DNA of 64,000 bases from Warburgia ugandensis (GCA_035236585.1 CP141132.1:46689880-46753879), one strand, 5' to 3'; shown: positions 25,952 to 37,171, counted from the stretch's first letter. Numbers and translations: made by a program. Notes: generated by a model not told the origin, from the sequence alone.

Positions 25952-28886
25952 CTTAGCCAATTGGAAATAATAAGAGCAGTCTAGATTTAGGCTTGAATAA
26001 GTTACCTTCAACCAGCACATTAACTGGTTGAATAATAATAATAAGAGCATAAAAGGTTAGTAAATTACCTAACCCTAATAAAAACAGTAAGTAAGATAAG
26101 GATGATCAAACAAGATCCATTAGATCTTGGATGATCAAGAACAATAAGAAATAGAATATTATATTGTACTTAGTATGCATGTTTATTAGTATGCTTGTTA
26201 TAGTTCATTAGATTAGATAATCCAAACCCTTGATCAAAGATGATTCAAGGAAGAAAACCAAGATCATCCTCCTTAGGGATGATCCAATAACTGAACTTAG
26301 ATCAAAGAAGAACTAGATGATAGAAGATCTAGGACCCTGATCTTTATCAACATGTGTAGATTATAAATCAATGGATCTATGAAAGATCAAGATCAAGGAG
26401 ATGGACACATAAAGACTTAGAGATACAAAAATACTTAGATATGAATGATCTAAAGATCATTCTAAACATTAGATCTAGTGATCAATAGGATTGTTCAAAA
26501 TTTATATATTGACAATATGTATGGATGTACAGATTACATACATCAGTCAGGATCATGGAAGATTTGGGAAAAGAGATCACTCCTTAAAGGTAGGAGGATT
26601 TGATGAATGCATTTACATGAGATAGACATGATTGTACTCATGATCTTATGTTGACAAGAGTAATGTTAATACTTGTATTAAATCTCTTGAAAACCTTATG
26701 ATCCAACCAAACACATATAAGATGGTTAAGGACTAAACTATAAGTGAATAGGGAACTAGAAAATATTTCAGCCCCAAGTAAACAGACATATGGTTTGATA
26801 TATATGAAATCTATTTTACATACAATCTTGGAGGCTTGTGAGTTTGTTTTAATAGGCATAAGCCTAGGGGAATGCTATTGCTAGAGGAGTTATGAGGGTT
26901 TGGCCACCCGCTCCTAGAAATTTGATGATATGATGATACCTTGCCCAAAGAGAGGCTAAAAGTCGGGTGGTGGCAATTATGGGAAGGCCACCATTGTGAA
27001 AGTCTTGCCCCCCCATGCGGGCAATGACATAATATTTTTCACCATGGTATCAGTGGTGAACAGGACAGTTATTCGAGCGCACTAGTATGGATCAGACTGC
27101 AACATAGCAACCTTTTTTTATTATTTTGCACTATGATGCATATGGGAATAGGCATAGTGAAATGCCTTATGTTGTAGCATAATGAAATGCTACGTAATGG
27201 TATATTACCAATATTTCCCAAGAAGGGAAATTCCCAGTATAAGATTAGCTGTAATACTAAATTCTCACAATGAAGAGAATTGATCAGCTTAGTTGGGAAT
27301 GATATTTGACTACTTTCATAAATTTAACTGGTTTACTCATGACGAGTATGTATGTATATAGATATACATAAATAATAAAGTAAAGAGTAGAGACATGAAT
27401 ATGTTAAGAGATAATGGGATTATGAAGTATTGGAATTACATTGTCAATTGTTATGCTTCTTGAATCCCCTACCAAGCATTGCTTGCTGAGATATTGTAAA
27501 TGTTGCAATATCTCAGATACAGGGAAGGAGAGTTAGGAGCTGAAAACGATAGAAGACTTGAAGAGAATAATCTTCAAGGTATACCCTTGAAGACATGTAT
27601 TTTTCTTTGTTGAGAGTTTTATTGTATGGTGAGCTTGAGTTTTGGATTATGTAATCTGGACAAGTATTGTAATAGATTTGGCTGTACTGTGAACACTAAA
27701 TGGATCCTGGAATTTAATAAAAGTATATCCTTCAATGGAATTTTATTTTGTACACAAATTGTACTTATGTTATGTATGAAGTGGTGACTTGGGTTTTCAA
27801 AACAAGTTCTAAAGAAAAGAATTTCCATTGCTTTGTTTTGTGAAAAAAAAAAAATTCACTCCTAAGGGCCTTGCCTTTCAAAATACTTTACAAATCATGT
27901 TACAAAAACCCGGGTCGTCACACATGGGATCTACGTGGATGAATCTGGTTCGCCCGTGACGTTGCGACACTAAAAAGGCAATTACGGGGGCTGTAGGACT
28001 CCGATTGACAATCTAAAAGAAGCGCTGCGTCCGTATTGATGGCGCAGACCTAATGAGACTATAAAATTTAAGGTTAGAGGCCTATTTAGTATGAATATAG
28101 CCTAAACACTATAGAGATCGCATAGATCTACTTGATCAAAGATGATCAAACTTCATAGATTGATTTGTTGGGTCTATTAGGATACCAATGTGCCTAGATC
28201 TAGTCTAAGTTACACAAATCCACCTTGAACTTATAGATCTGACTGTCCAAATTAAGTATAGACCTATTCTAGGCATCAAGACAAGCAACCTAAGAGATCT
28301 GACCATTCAATTACACGATCTTGATGACATGAAAGAGATTAAAGGCAATCTAATCATTAGATGTTAGTACTATACATAAGATCTAGCCTAGAGATGCACT
28401 AAAGCAATGACCTAAAAGGCAGATCTAGCCATTAAGCTATAATTCTAATTAAGTGGAATAGAAAATGATACTTGAATCCTTGTTATCCATTAATATCCAG
28501 GGTTTCACAAAAGTGATCCAGGGTCGAGTAGTGAAGGACGCGACTCCAGAGACATCGAGGTAGGTAGTCTGATACTGCTACATTTTAATGCATTTCCAAA
28601 TATACTTGATTTGTAGGTAGTCTGATACTACTAAGTTTTTAAATGCATCTTAAACTCTGACTTGCCTTTATTACCATGTTAAGCATGCTTTTGAGATAAT
28701 GTTGTTCTTATACTAGTATGCGGTCTTGTCTTCATGTTTTATGACTTTGAATGCGATAGTAGCATGAACTGATTTTATGCAATGCTCGCATGGTTGAAAA
28801 TAAATGCATTAATTGCATGATTTCGATAATTGAGATTTGGATTCATCTATATATGTTTTTTGGCCTATTGAGCCTACTGGGCACTA

Positions 28887-29325
28887 TGCTAAGTAGGTAG
28901 ATCACCGAATGAGGCAACCTACCATAGGAACAAAACCCTTGAGTTCCAAGTGGGCAGATGGTCGAATGAGGCATCCTGCAGTGGGAACAAAACATGGAAT
29001 TCCAAATGGGCAGATCACCAAATGAGGCAGCCTACAGCGGGGACAAAACCCTTGAGTTCCAAGTGGGTAGATCGCCAAATGAGGCAGCTTGCAGTGGGAA
29101 CAAAACATGGAATTCCAAATGGGCAGATCGCCGGATGAGGCAGCTTACAGCAGGGACAAAACCCTTGAGTTCTAAGTGGGCAAATAGCCAAATGAGGCAG
29201 CCTGCAGTGGGAACAAAACATGGAATTCCAAATGGGCAGATCGCCAAATGAGGCAGCCTATAGCAGGGACAAAACCCTTGAGTTCTAAGTGGGCAGATAG
29301 CCAAATGAGGCAGCCTGCGGAGGAG
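28887..29325. repeat. Dimeric tandem array, 113-bp unit of two related ~56.5-bp halves
   Basis: The motif GAGGCA recurs at 28,911, 28,968, 29,024, 29,081, 29,137, 29,194, 29,250 and 29,307, with strictly alternating spacing of 57 and 56 bp. One half carries ACAAAACCCTTGAGTT and the other ACAAAACATGGAATTCC, so the true repeat is the 113-bp pair. It lies in LTR F. Open frames through it are artefacts. Confidence 0.93.
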
Positions 29326-29923
29326 CATAGTTGACGCTATGATTTCAGTGTTATCGATATGCATATAGCATTGAGATGGTCGTATATGAGTACTCGTGAC
29401 TAGCCGGCATGATATGTTCACCGAGAGACAGACCAGATGCATGATACTTATAGTGATGCCAACATCTGCTTTGAATGATGACTATTTTAAGAGTTTCATG
29501 ATTATTATATTTGACTCATTGATTTAATGTATTTAGCGAGATCTTATTACATGGATCTATTGATTTCTACCTTATGATTTTCGATAGTGAATACTAGATT
29601 TCTGTAAATGATTTCCATGGATGAAATTGCATTAATGAGCTCACGTTTTATGCATAAATTTGCATGTTTACAAAAAAAGGAAAATCACTGATGTTTTACA
29701 TGAAAAGGTCCTTGAATTATGTATGTTGCATGCCATGTTTTCAAACTAGTGGTATCAGATCACCTACTAGGTATGAGGAATACTCACCCAAACATATCAT
29801 TTTTACAGATAAGGTTCAAAGTGATTTGAAGAAGTGTTAGAAGATGTTAGCATGAGGATCAAGAAAGTCATGACCTTCTTCTTTTGAATATTCAGTATTC
29901 ACCAAATACTCTCTCTCTCTCTC

Positions 29924-31060
29924 TTATCCCCTCTCCAACATGTGTGAGGGATCTCGCACGTATTTCCTCAGCATGGATACATGGAAAACGTCATGTATAT
30001 TTACCAATTGTGGTGGTAAGGCTAGGTGGTACGCTACTGACCCAACTCTGCATAATATCTCAAAAGGTCCAATGTGCTTGGGGCTACGCTTCCCTTTATT
30101 CCCAAACCTCATCACTCCTTTCGTGGGGGAAACCTTCAAGAATATATGCTCACCTTTAGCGAACTCTAGGTCTTTCTGCCTCCTGTCAGCATAACTTTTC
30201 TGTCGGCTGTGAGCTGTCAATAATCTCTTTCGAATAAGTCAGACTTTCTCTATGCACTCTTCCACCAACTCGGACTTTATTATGCATCTCTCTCCTACAT
30301 CACTCCAACATAAGGGTGACCGGCAAGGTCTGCCATAAAGTGCCTCGTATGGAGCCATGCCAATACTCGCATGATAGCTGTTATTATAGGCAAACTTGAC
30401 CAGTGGTAAATGATCTTCCCAACTACCCTTCCAATCCATAATACAAGCCTGTAGTATATCCTTAATCGTCTGGATGGTCCTCTCACTCTGACCCTTTGTT
30501 TGAGGGTGGAATGTTGTGCTAAATTTTAGCATCGATCCTATAACCTCTTGTATGCTCTTCCAGTACTTTGAGGTAAACCGAATATCTCAATTCGATATAA
30601 TCGTCAAGGAAACTCCATATAGACTCACGATCTCCTTGACATATAATTTCGCTAAGCTGTCCACTATTTGATTCTGTCTGATAGGAAGGAAATGAGCAGA
30701 CTTGGTCAACCTGTCCACAACGACCCATATCATGTCGTGACCGCTAACAGTCCTCGGAAGACCCACAATGAAGTCCATGATAATATGATCCCACTTCCAC
30801 TTAGGAAGGTCCAATGTCTAAAGTAGTCATGATGGACGCTGATGCTTAGCTTTGACCTGCTGACAGGTCAGACACTATGCTACGCACTCTCCAACATCCT
30901 TCTTCATCCCGTTCCACCATAAATGTCTCTTAAGGTCCTGATACATCTTTGTACCTCCAGGATGGATCGTATATTGGGACTAGTGTGCCTCCTAAAGTAA
31001 CTCACGCTTCAAACCATCATTTGCCGGCACTACCAACCTACCCTTGAATCTGACTCCTCC
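29924..31060 (-). pseudogene. Gypsy integrase, decayed
   Basis: Reading the minus strand there is a zinc-binding HHCC region (about 30,880-30,960, with LKRHLWWNGMKK and CLTCQQVKAKHQR). The catalytic core follows, with MDFIVGLPRT and VVVDRLTKSAHFLP, then FHPQTKGQSERTIQ and FAYNNSYHASIGMAPYEALY. The C-terminal part contains FHVSMLRKYVRDPSH. Integrase inserts the cDNA copy into the host genome. In-frame stops interrupt it: one in the zinc region before CLTC, and one where relatives have the catalytic SDRD motif (here SN-stop-D). The frame stops near 29,924 before any chromodomain, where the sequence changes to LTR F. It is non-functional. Confidence 0.88.
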
Positions 31061-31828
31061 ATCTGATCCTCTCGCAAAATCTGCCTTATCTGCTAGATCC
31101 TGTGTCTCTTTATCTTTGTCCTGTGCCTCTAAAATCCAGTCAAAGAACTTAGACCGAGTTGATAAATTGGCAATCATTACTCCAGACTTCCTACTCAAGG
31201 CATCTGCTACGACATTAGCCTTCCCAGGATGGTACTGTATGGTGAAGTCAAAGTCCTTGAGATACTCTATCCATCTACGCTATCTCATGTTCAAATCACT
31301 CTGAGTAAAGAAGTACTTGAGGCTCTTATGATTAGTGAATAACTCAAACTTCTAGCCATATAGATAATGTCTCCAGGAGTTCATGGCGAATACCACTACC
31401 GCTAATTCCAAATCATGTGTCGGGTAATTCACCTCATGTGTTTTCAACTATCTCGACGTATAGGCAATTACCTTCCCATGCTGCATCAACACTGCTCATA
31501 ATCCTTTGCCTGATGCATCGCAATAAACCAAATAACTGCCTACGCCTGATGGTAATGTTAATATTGGGGTAGTAGTAAGTCTCCTCTTAAGTTCCTGGAA
31601 GCTCTCCTCACAAGCATCGGTCCAAACGAACTGAGTGCCTTTCCTGGTTAGGGTGGTCAATGGTAATGCAATCTTAGAGAATCCCTCTATGAAACAACGA
31701 TAATATCCTGCCAAACCAAGAAAACTGCGCATCTCAGTCACTATCTTGGGACTCTCCCAATGTAGTACTCCCTCAACGTTCGCTAGATCCACGACCACCC
31801 CATATTTAGATACGACGTGGACTAAGAA
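31060..31828 (-). pseudogene. Gypsy reverse transcriptase 3' end and RNase H, decayed
   Basis: The minus strand encodes MRSFLGLAGYYRCFIEGFSK and PLTTLTRKGTQFVW (end of reverse transcriptase and connection). RNase H follows, with [36 protein letters not shown] and YHPGKANVVADALSRK. RNase H removes the RNA template during cDNA synthesis. In-frame stops occur after SGKGL, in SR-stop-LK, YG-stop-KF and MR-stop-RRW; the second and fourth are TAG where relatives have CAG. TNHKS replaces the usual TDHKS. The upstream half of the reverse transcriptase is 10.8 kb away at 42,649, separated by the TR-GAG insertion with CTACA at both junctions. Confidence 0.9.
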
Positions 31829-31833
31829 CTACA
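31829..31833. repeat. Target site duplication CTACA, left copy
   Basis: CTACA at 31,829-31,833 is repeated at 42,644-42,648 and flanks the TR-GAG element inside the reverse transcriptase. Confidence 0.93.
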
Positions 31834-34114
31834 TGTTGATTATTTTACCGCAAGTGCACGGGCTATTGTAGGGTAGCTTATGCAAGTACGGGTCGATCCC
31901 ACGAGGACTTGATTTAAAATGGAGTTTTCAATAAAATCTAATTATTTAAAATTAAAAATAAATCACTCACAATTATTGGAATTATTAAAATGAGAATCAA
32001 TGTTCAGATCTAATAAACTTCTCAAAATTACAGAATTTCCAGTTCTAAAAAAAAACAAACAAAATCAAATAATGAGAAAAAACTACTTCCCTAGATCAAT
32101 TTTCATCAAAATCTTCACTTCTGGTCTTCTAAAAGCTGATCCTCCTTTAAAGATATCTTCAACCCATTCTTGATTAGTGATCCACCGGTCGGATTTGACA
32201 GATTCTTCAAAATGGTCAAGATCTGGGCTAAATTGTGATTTCAATATTTGGACGGCTCAGATTGATTTCTGGATTTCAGATCTAAGATCAGAAGCGTTGG
32301 TTATGTCTAGGGATGTCCTAAGAATGAACCTGTAAAATTAATTTGAATTCCCTTAAGAAACGAAAGAGAAATCAAGGATTTTGTTTTGACTAAGGCTAAA
32401 CCGTTGAGAGGTTAGGCCTTAATTGATCAGGTATGGATTGAGCAGTTCCTGGATAAGAAAAACGCAGAAAAAAAAAACAGGAATAAAGAAGGACATAGAT
32501 GGAATTAAACTGGGGACACATATGGAATTAACAGAAAAGGCCAGAATTGTAATTTTGTTTAAAGAAAGAGGGCAAACTTGGAATTTTGTGAAAATCTGGT
32601 TTTTAAGAGAAAAAACCAGGAAACCCCAACGAATGAAGATGGGGAAGAAGGAAGAAGGGAGAAGAGAAGGAAGAAAGGGAAGAGAGGAGAAGAAAAAGGA
32701 AACCCTTTTCGGGTCTCCGTGTCCGGGTCGGCTGGTGAGGCTCTGGGGCGTCGTCCGGTGATGAACGCCGGTGATGGGGCAGAGATAGGGAGCTCTGATC
32801 TAGGCGGTGCTGCCTTAATTTCTGGGGATGAAGGGCAGACCAGTGCGGTAGAGGGAATGGAGAGCTTGGCCAGTGGAAGGTGACAGCGCCAGGTGCATTG
32901 GGTGTTGGAGAAAGGAGATGAGTGAGAGAGAGATTGGGAGTGAGAGAGACGGGAGAAGGAGATGAGGGAACTGGGGTTTTTCTGCCGGCTGGGGCGATCT
33001 GGGAAAGTACAGATGGGCTGGTGCGGTGCTGGGTAGAGGAATCCAGCGAAGGGGCACCCAGTCTGCCTTGGAGGGACCTGGCCGGTGCTATGCGGTGTGG
33101 AGTGCAGTATGGCCTGGGCTTGGAAAGGGACCGGCCTGGTCAGTGAATTTGCTGGTCGTGCTGGGAACGATTTTATCGGTGAAGAAGAGAATTGGGTGGA
33201 GCAGATCCTGAAACGATGGAGAGGGATGGAGGAGAAGAGATGAAATGCGGGTGCAGACGGATGGAAGCAGAGGAAGATGGGAAGAGAGCAAGAGAGGAGA
33301 AAAGAGAGGTGCGTTCAGAAGGGAGAGGGAGTAAAAGAAGAGATGTGAAAAAAAGAACACGGGAACGTAAGAGAGAATGGGAAGAAGAGAGATTAAGAGA
33401 TTGGCAGTGAGAGAGAGAGAGAGGGAGGAGAAGAGGAAGGTGGGGGAAATGGAGAGAGGAGAGGAGAATAGAAGAGAGCCTGGGATGAGAAGAGAGAGAG
33501 GAGGAGAAGGGAGCAATGGGTATGGTGGGGAAAGAGAGTAGAGGAAGAGATAGAGAAGGGAGAAGGGAGAAAGATGAGAAGAGAGAGTTGGGTCCGTGAG
33601 AATGAGGAAGGGAAAAAGAAAAAGGAAAGAAAGAAAAAGGAAAGAAGGAAAAAAGGAAAAGGAAAGAAGGAAAAGAGAAAAAGGAAGGGAAAAAGGAAAA
33701 AGGAAAAGGAAAAGGAAAGAAAAGAGAAAAGGAAAGGAAGAAGTGGGGGAAGGAGTTGCCCTTTACATGTTCTTTCCATTTTGTCCATGATTTTTATTCC
33801 ATCCATCTCCATGGGTGATCTGGTCCATCCATTGCCCTTTAAGATGATTTGCACCGTTATCTTTTAATCACAGCCATCCGTGCGTCCTTTGGTTGATTCT
33901 CAAAAGAATAGACTAAATTAGACTCATCTGAACCATACATTAGTCATCTAATGAGCTCTAATGATCATATGACCGTTGATTTTGACAAATTAAGGTTTGG
34001 ATGGTCAATTGGATTTATATTCAAAATCAAGTTAAGTTTTGTAAAATTGAACGGTTAGATGATCTAATTGAACGCTAAATTAGGGGAATTTTGACCAAAA
34101 TTAAACACTTAACA
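31834..34114 (-). mobile_element. 3' LTR of the TR-GAG element
   Basis: It starts TGTTGATTATTTTACC and ends CACTTAACA on the plus strand. It carries the GATCCCACGAGGACTTG motif common near one end of Athila/Tat LTRs and a ~1.1-kb purine-rich half. It is 18 bp shorter than the other copy, through small indels in the purine-rich part and a missing 12-bp duplication near 32,765. Confidence 0.93.
32620..33745. repeat. Long purine-rich segment of the TR-GAG 3' LTR
   Basis: Most of this stretch is G and A on the plus strand, almost pure from 33,410 to 33,745, where AAAGGA units dominate. The same segment occurs in the other LTR (about 41,120-42,285). Apparent proteins on either strand (Lys/Arg/Glu-rich or Ser/Phe/Leu-rich) are composition artefacts. 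Confidence 0.85.
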
Positions 34115-34116
34115 CA

Positions 34117-34126
34117 CCCCCCAACC
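34117..34126 (-). other. Polypurine tract of the TR-GAG element
   Basis: The minus strand reads GGTTGGGGGG, two bases before the 3' LTR. It is followed on the plus strand by a 9-bp perfect inverted repeat, TTTTGCTAG/CTAGCAAAA (34,131-34,151), with a TCC loop. Confidence 0.8.
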
Positions 34127-34151
34127 AGCATTTTGCTAGTCCCTAGCAAAA

Positions 34152-35911
34152 CATGCGAAAAACCAAATTTCAAGATTTCAAATTTTATTTTTAAGTCAAC
34201 TCCTCTTTTTCCTCATATAATTATCTTCAATAAATCACATCAACTTTATCATACTAATAAAAATGACTGAAAAATTCAAAACCCTACCCATATGCCAAAA
34301 TAATTCCAATTAAGCTCAAATCTCAGAGTGAGTGTGTGCATGTACAGTTTACATATAGAATCATCTTAATCTCTAAGTAAACTTCTAACTTTTGAACTCC
34401 ATCCGAAATATGTTTTGACCTCAATCCTCACTAATGACATACGCTCAGAAACAGAATCTCTCAGATAGAGGGTTCAAATCATATATATCTTTTAATTATG
34501 TGAGAAGAGTTAATAAAAGCAAATGTATCTCACATATACTTATGAAAAACGAGAGTTTCTAAGGAATTTCTTTGTTTTGATCCCTTTGAAATGGATGCCA
34601 TTACCTTTGAATATTTAGAAATACCAGCCTTTTAGATCCTATCCATTCATTTCCTCATCAAGACTATTTTCATCCTAGAATCAATAGGTCTTTAACTGGG
34701 ACGAAACGTAGGCTTAGGACAAGGTATCAAAGAAAGGGTATAAGAATATTCAAAGTTTCTTCAGAAAATAAGTAGAGGTCTTCTAAAATTGATAATTCTT
34801 TCTTTCTTTGATGAAGTGAATATTTCTTTTTTCTTTCTCTTTTCTTTGCATTCTTCAAACATTTTTTTTTTTTTTTCAAACTATTTCAGTACTTTTGAAT
34901 CACTTTGAAGAATATTTCTTTTCTTGATATCCACTTTTCATTACAACTAAAAGATATTTCTTCATTCTTCTCTAACTTATTTTTCAAAGAAAATGGGTAA
35001 TGGATAATTTATACTGGGTTAATATGGGTAAAGGATAATTTGGGTGACAAAAGAAAAGGCTTATATTAAAGGCTCAAGTTGGCTAACTAGTGGTAACAAT
35101 ACTTTATGGGTAGGCTTTATGTCTCTAGGTTATAACAACAAGGATGGCCTAAATCATTTTCTAGGTTTCCTATAATCCATCAAATTCAATGAACTTCTAA
35201 AATTTTAAAGGTAATATTCTAACTATTCAGGTAATTAGCCAAATTAAGAGTTTGGGATCAATTTTCTTTAAGCTCGCTGAAGAAAATTAGGACCATTTAT
35301 AACCTCTCAAAAAAAAATGAATGGCTCTAAAACTCACTTAGGTTATAGATCTCCACAGAATTTCTTCAGAATCTCTAAGTTATAGCTTCTTATCAATCTA
35401 GACTATCTATATGCAACTGCGTGTACAGATGTGATCTGAGACTTTGCTTTCATAGAATGCTTTAGAAAATGAGTAAAAAGATGAATTAATCATATTCAAT
35501 TCCATTAATAAGCTAAAGTTATTCAGATTATACTTCAGAAAATCCAATTATCATCATAGTGTAGGAAATGACCTAAAATTTTTCAATTTTTTAATTTTTA
35601 AAATTTTCAATTATTATTATTATTATTATTATTTGAAAAACTAAGGAAAACACCTAAAAATCTAATAAAAACTAGAATTTGTTAGAATTCGACACCCCCC
35701 AACCTGACGGAAACATTGTCCTCAATGTTTAAAAAGTAGGACCGAAAATGAATATGGGTGATGTAGAAAACAACAAAAATGAAAAACTCTGGGTTGCCTC
35801 CCAGTGAGCGCTAAGTTTAATGTCTTCAGCCAGACATATATCCTCATTTATCTTTGAGTGTTCCTGATTCCAATAATGAAATGGCAAGATTTCTCACACC
35901 ACTTCAAAATC
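34152..35911. other. Non-coding 3' region of the TR-GAG element
   Basis: Athila elements often keep an env-like reading frame here, but I see no coding signal. The stretch is AT-rich, with poly-T (34,861-34,878) and ATT-repeat (35,613-35,632) runs. Near 35,789 is GGGTTGCCTCCCAGTGAGCG, a motif I recall from Athila/Tat relatives. A second polypurine-plus-hairpin site lies at 35,692-35,730. Confidence 0.6.
35692..35730 (-). other. Second polypurine tract with hairpin
   Basis: ACACCCCCCAACC (35,692-35,704) is identical to 34,114-34,126 at the LTR junction. It too is followed by a perfect stem, AAACATTG/CAATGTTT (35,711-35,730), with a TCCT loop. No LTR adjoins it. It may be an internal plus-strand priming site (inference). 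Confidence 0.55.
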
Positions 35912-37171
35912 TCACGATAGTCTATAGTTCATCCACCCTGAAATTTTTGGTGATGGTATAATTATAACACAGTAGACTACCATGAATGTCCATTGAATGA
36001 GACCACTCTGATGATCTCCTATCTTCAAAATTTCACGGTAATCAATATAACTCCTCCACCTTGAAAATTTAGGTGGTGGAATCTCTATAACAATGTGAAC
36101 TACCGTGAATTCTTTTAAACCATGTGGAGGGTCCTCTTTTTCCCTTACATTTTCCTGACATTGAGACATAAGCTGACTCTGCCCTTCCTTAAAAGATTGT
36201 TTTGATATTAACAGAGGAGGAAGCATGGTTTTGCTTACATCCTGATCATCTTCTAGTGTGTACCTTAGAGTTAGTTGATGTATGGACAGTAGATCAACGG
36301 ACTCTTTCTTGTCTTGTTCTATTGGCACATGCAATACTTCAGGTGGGCCTAATTTCTTATTTAATGATTTTTCAAACGAAGGCTGTAGGTCCCAATCAGG
36401 TACATATTCTACATTAAAAGACTTATTTGGAATTTCAGGCTCTGCAAGTGGTTCTACTGATGATGGGAGGGAAGTGATCTCACTTAATGGAAGCTCCTCA
36501 AAATGAGGTTTCCATTTACCTGTATCCATGATAGGAACAGAATCAAGGAGGGCATTAACTTCCTCTATTAATGCATCCTCATTAAACTCATTAAAATGGG
36601 CCAAACAGGCCTCCAGTGGGTCTGACAAGGAAGACGACTGAAACTGATCTTGCACAACTGAATTGATCATGTTAATACTGTGCAAATCATCAGTAGTTTC
36701 ACTAGGTTGGTTACAAATGTTAAAGATGTTTAGCTCTAATGTCATATTGCCAAAAGATAGTTTCATGACACCATTTCTACAGTCGATTAAGGCATTGGAC
36801 GTAGCCAAAAATGGTCGTCCCAAGATAACTGGTATTTCATTCTTCTCATTCACCACCGGTTGTGTATCTAGAACTAGAAAATCGACAGGGAAACAAAATT
36901 GTTCTACCTGGACTAACACATCCTCTATTACCCCTCTCGGTATTTTTACATAACGGTCAGCTAGCTGGAGCGTAGTAGATGTAGGTTTTAGTTCACCCAG
37001 ACCTAACTGTTCGTATACCGAGTATGGTAATAGATTTACACTAGATCCTAAATCAAGAAGAGCTTGGTTAATCTTGTAGCTGCCAATAATGCAAGTGAGA
37101 GTGGGGCAACCAGGATCTTTGTACTTTGGTGGTGTATGGTGTTGAAGAATAGAACTAACACATTCGATCAA
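35912..37171 (-). CDS. Retroviral-type aspartic protease part of the TR-GAG polyprotein
   Basis: This 419-codon frame carries ALLDLGSSVNLLPYSVYEQL, the active-site region of Athila-type proteases (DLG-S where many have DLGAS), then VILGRPFLATSNALIDCRNG, the flap and C-terminal part of the fold. The protease cuts the gag precursor. The first ~130 residues are protease; the remainder is an uncharacterised acidic spacer, and the frame ends before any reverse transcriptase. It is separated from gag by a one-base frame change near 37,240 and a TAG at 37,184-37,186 in KLNV-stop-KKAFL, where relatives have lysine. The listed start Met is only the first after that stop. It would need a partner protease or stop readthrough to be made. 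Confidence 0.82.
   Translation of the reverse strand: MIECVSSILQHHTPPKYKDPGCPTLTCIIGSYKINQALLDLGSSVNLLPYSVYEQLGLGELKPTSTTLQLADRYVKIPRGVIEDVLVQVEQFCFPVDFLVLDTQPVVNEKNEIPVILGRPFLATSNALIDCRNGVMKLSFGNMTLELNIFNICNQPSETTDDLHSINMINSVVQDQFQSSSLSDPLEACLAHFNEFNEDALIEEVNALLDSVPIMDTGKWKPHFEELPLSEITSLPSSVEPLAEPEIPNKSFNVEYVPDWDLQPSFEKSLNKKLGPPEVLHVPIEQDKKESVDLLSIHQLTLRYTLEDDQDVSKTMLPPLLISKQSFKEGQSQLMSQCQENVREKEDPPHGLKEFTVVHIVIEIPPPKFSRWRSYIDYREILKIGDHQSGLIQWTFMVVYCVIIIPSPKISGWMNYRLS

Larger units (their letters stand above)
23162..27922 (+). mobile_element. Solo LTR, 4,761 bp, Tekay/Del-type (LTR A family)
   Basis: It starts TGTAATAACCCCAA and ends GGGTCGTCACA, the usual start and end of this Gypsy clade, with CATGG on both sides. 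No internal region is present, so it arose by recombination between the two LTRs of a full element. In order it holds a TATA box (23,751), a CAGGTAGGTGG donor-like motif (24,135), a GC-rich patch (24,360-24,560), the hairpin module (25,661-25,951), an inverted ATATTGTAAA/TGCAATATCT tail motif (27,489-27,515) and an AATAAAA site near 27,716. It is a complete family member and defines the missing part of LTR A. Confidence 0.9.
22337..29880 (+). mobile_element. LTR F, plus-strand Tekay/Del-type LTR, split by a solo LTR
   Basis: It starts TGTAATGATCCAAC at 22,337, inside the left Gypsy LTR, and is interrupted by the solo LTR (23,162-27,922). After the interruption it has the CATCGAGGTAGGT motif (28,552-28,565), a dimeric tandem array, and a tail motif near 29,755-29,800. 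That tail corresponds to a point about 400 bp before the LTR end in relatives. The sequence then changes to inverted Gypsy pol by about 29,920, so the right end seems deleted. No target duplication was found. Confidence 0.6.

Noticed and set aside
28902..29442. Overlapping Cys-rich and other frames on both strands
   Set aside because: They arise from the 113-bp tandem array; period and reading frame coincide only by chance.
29750..29760. TGGTATCAGAT, resembling a tRNA-Met primer site on the plus strand
   Set aside because: It matches only 11 bases and is not preceded by an LTR end; the tail motif that follows shows it lies inside LTR F.
32423..33867. Long Lys/Arg/Glu-rich plus-strand frames and Ser/Phe/Leu-rich minus-strand frames
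   Set aside because: They come from the purine-rich LTR segment, recur in the other LTR, and lack any domain.
36202..36953. Plus-strand frames opposite the protease region
   Set aside because: They are antisense shadows of the gag-protease frame.
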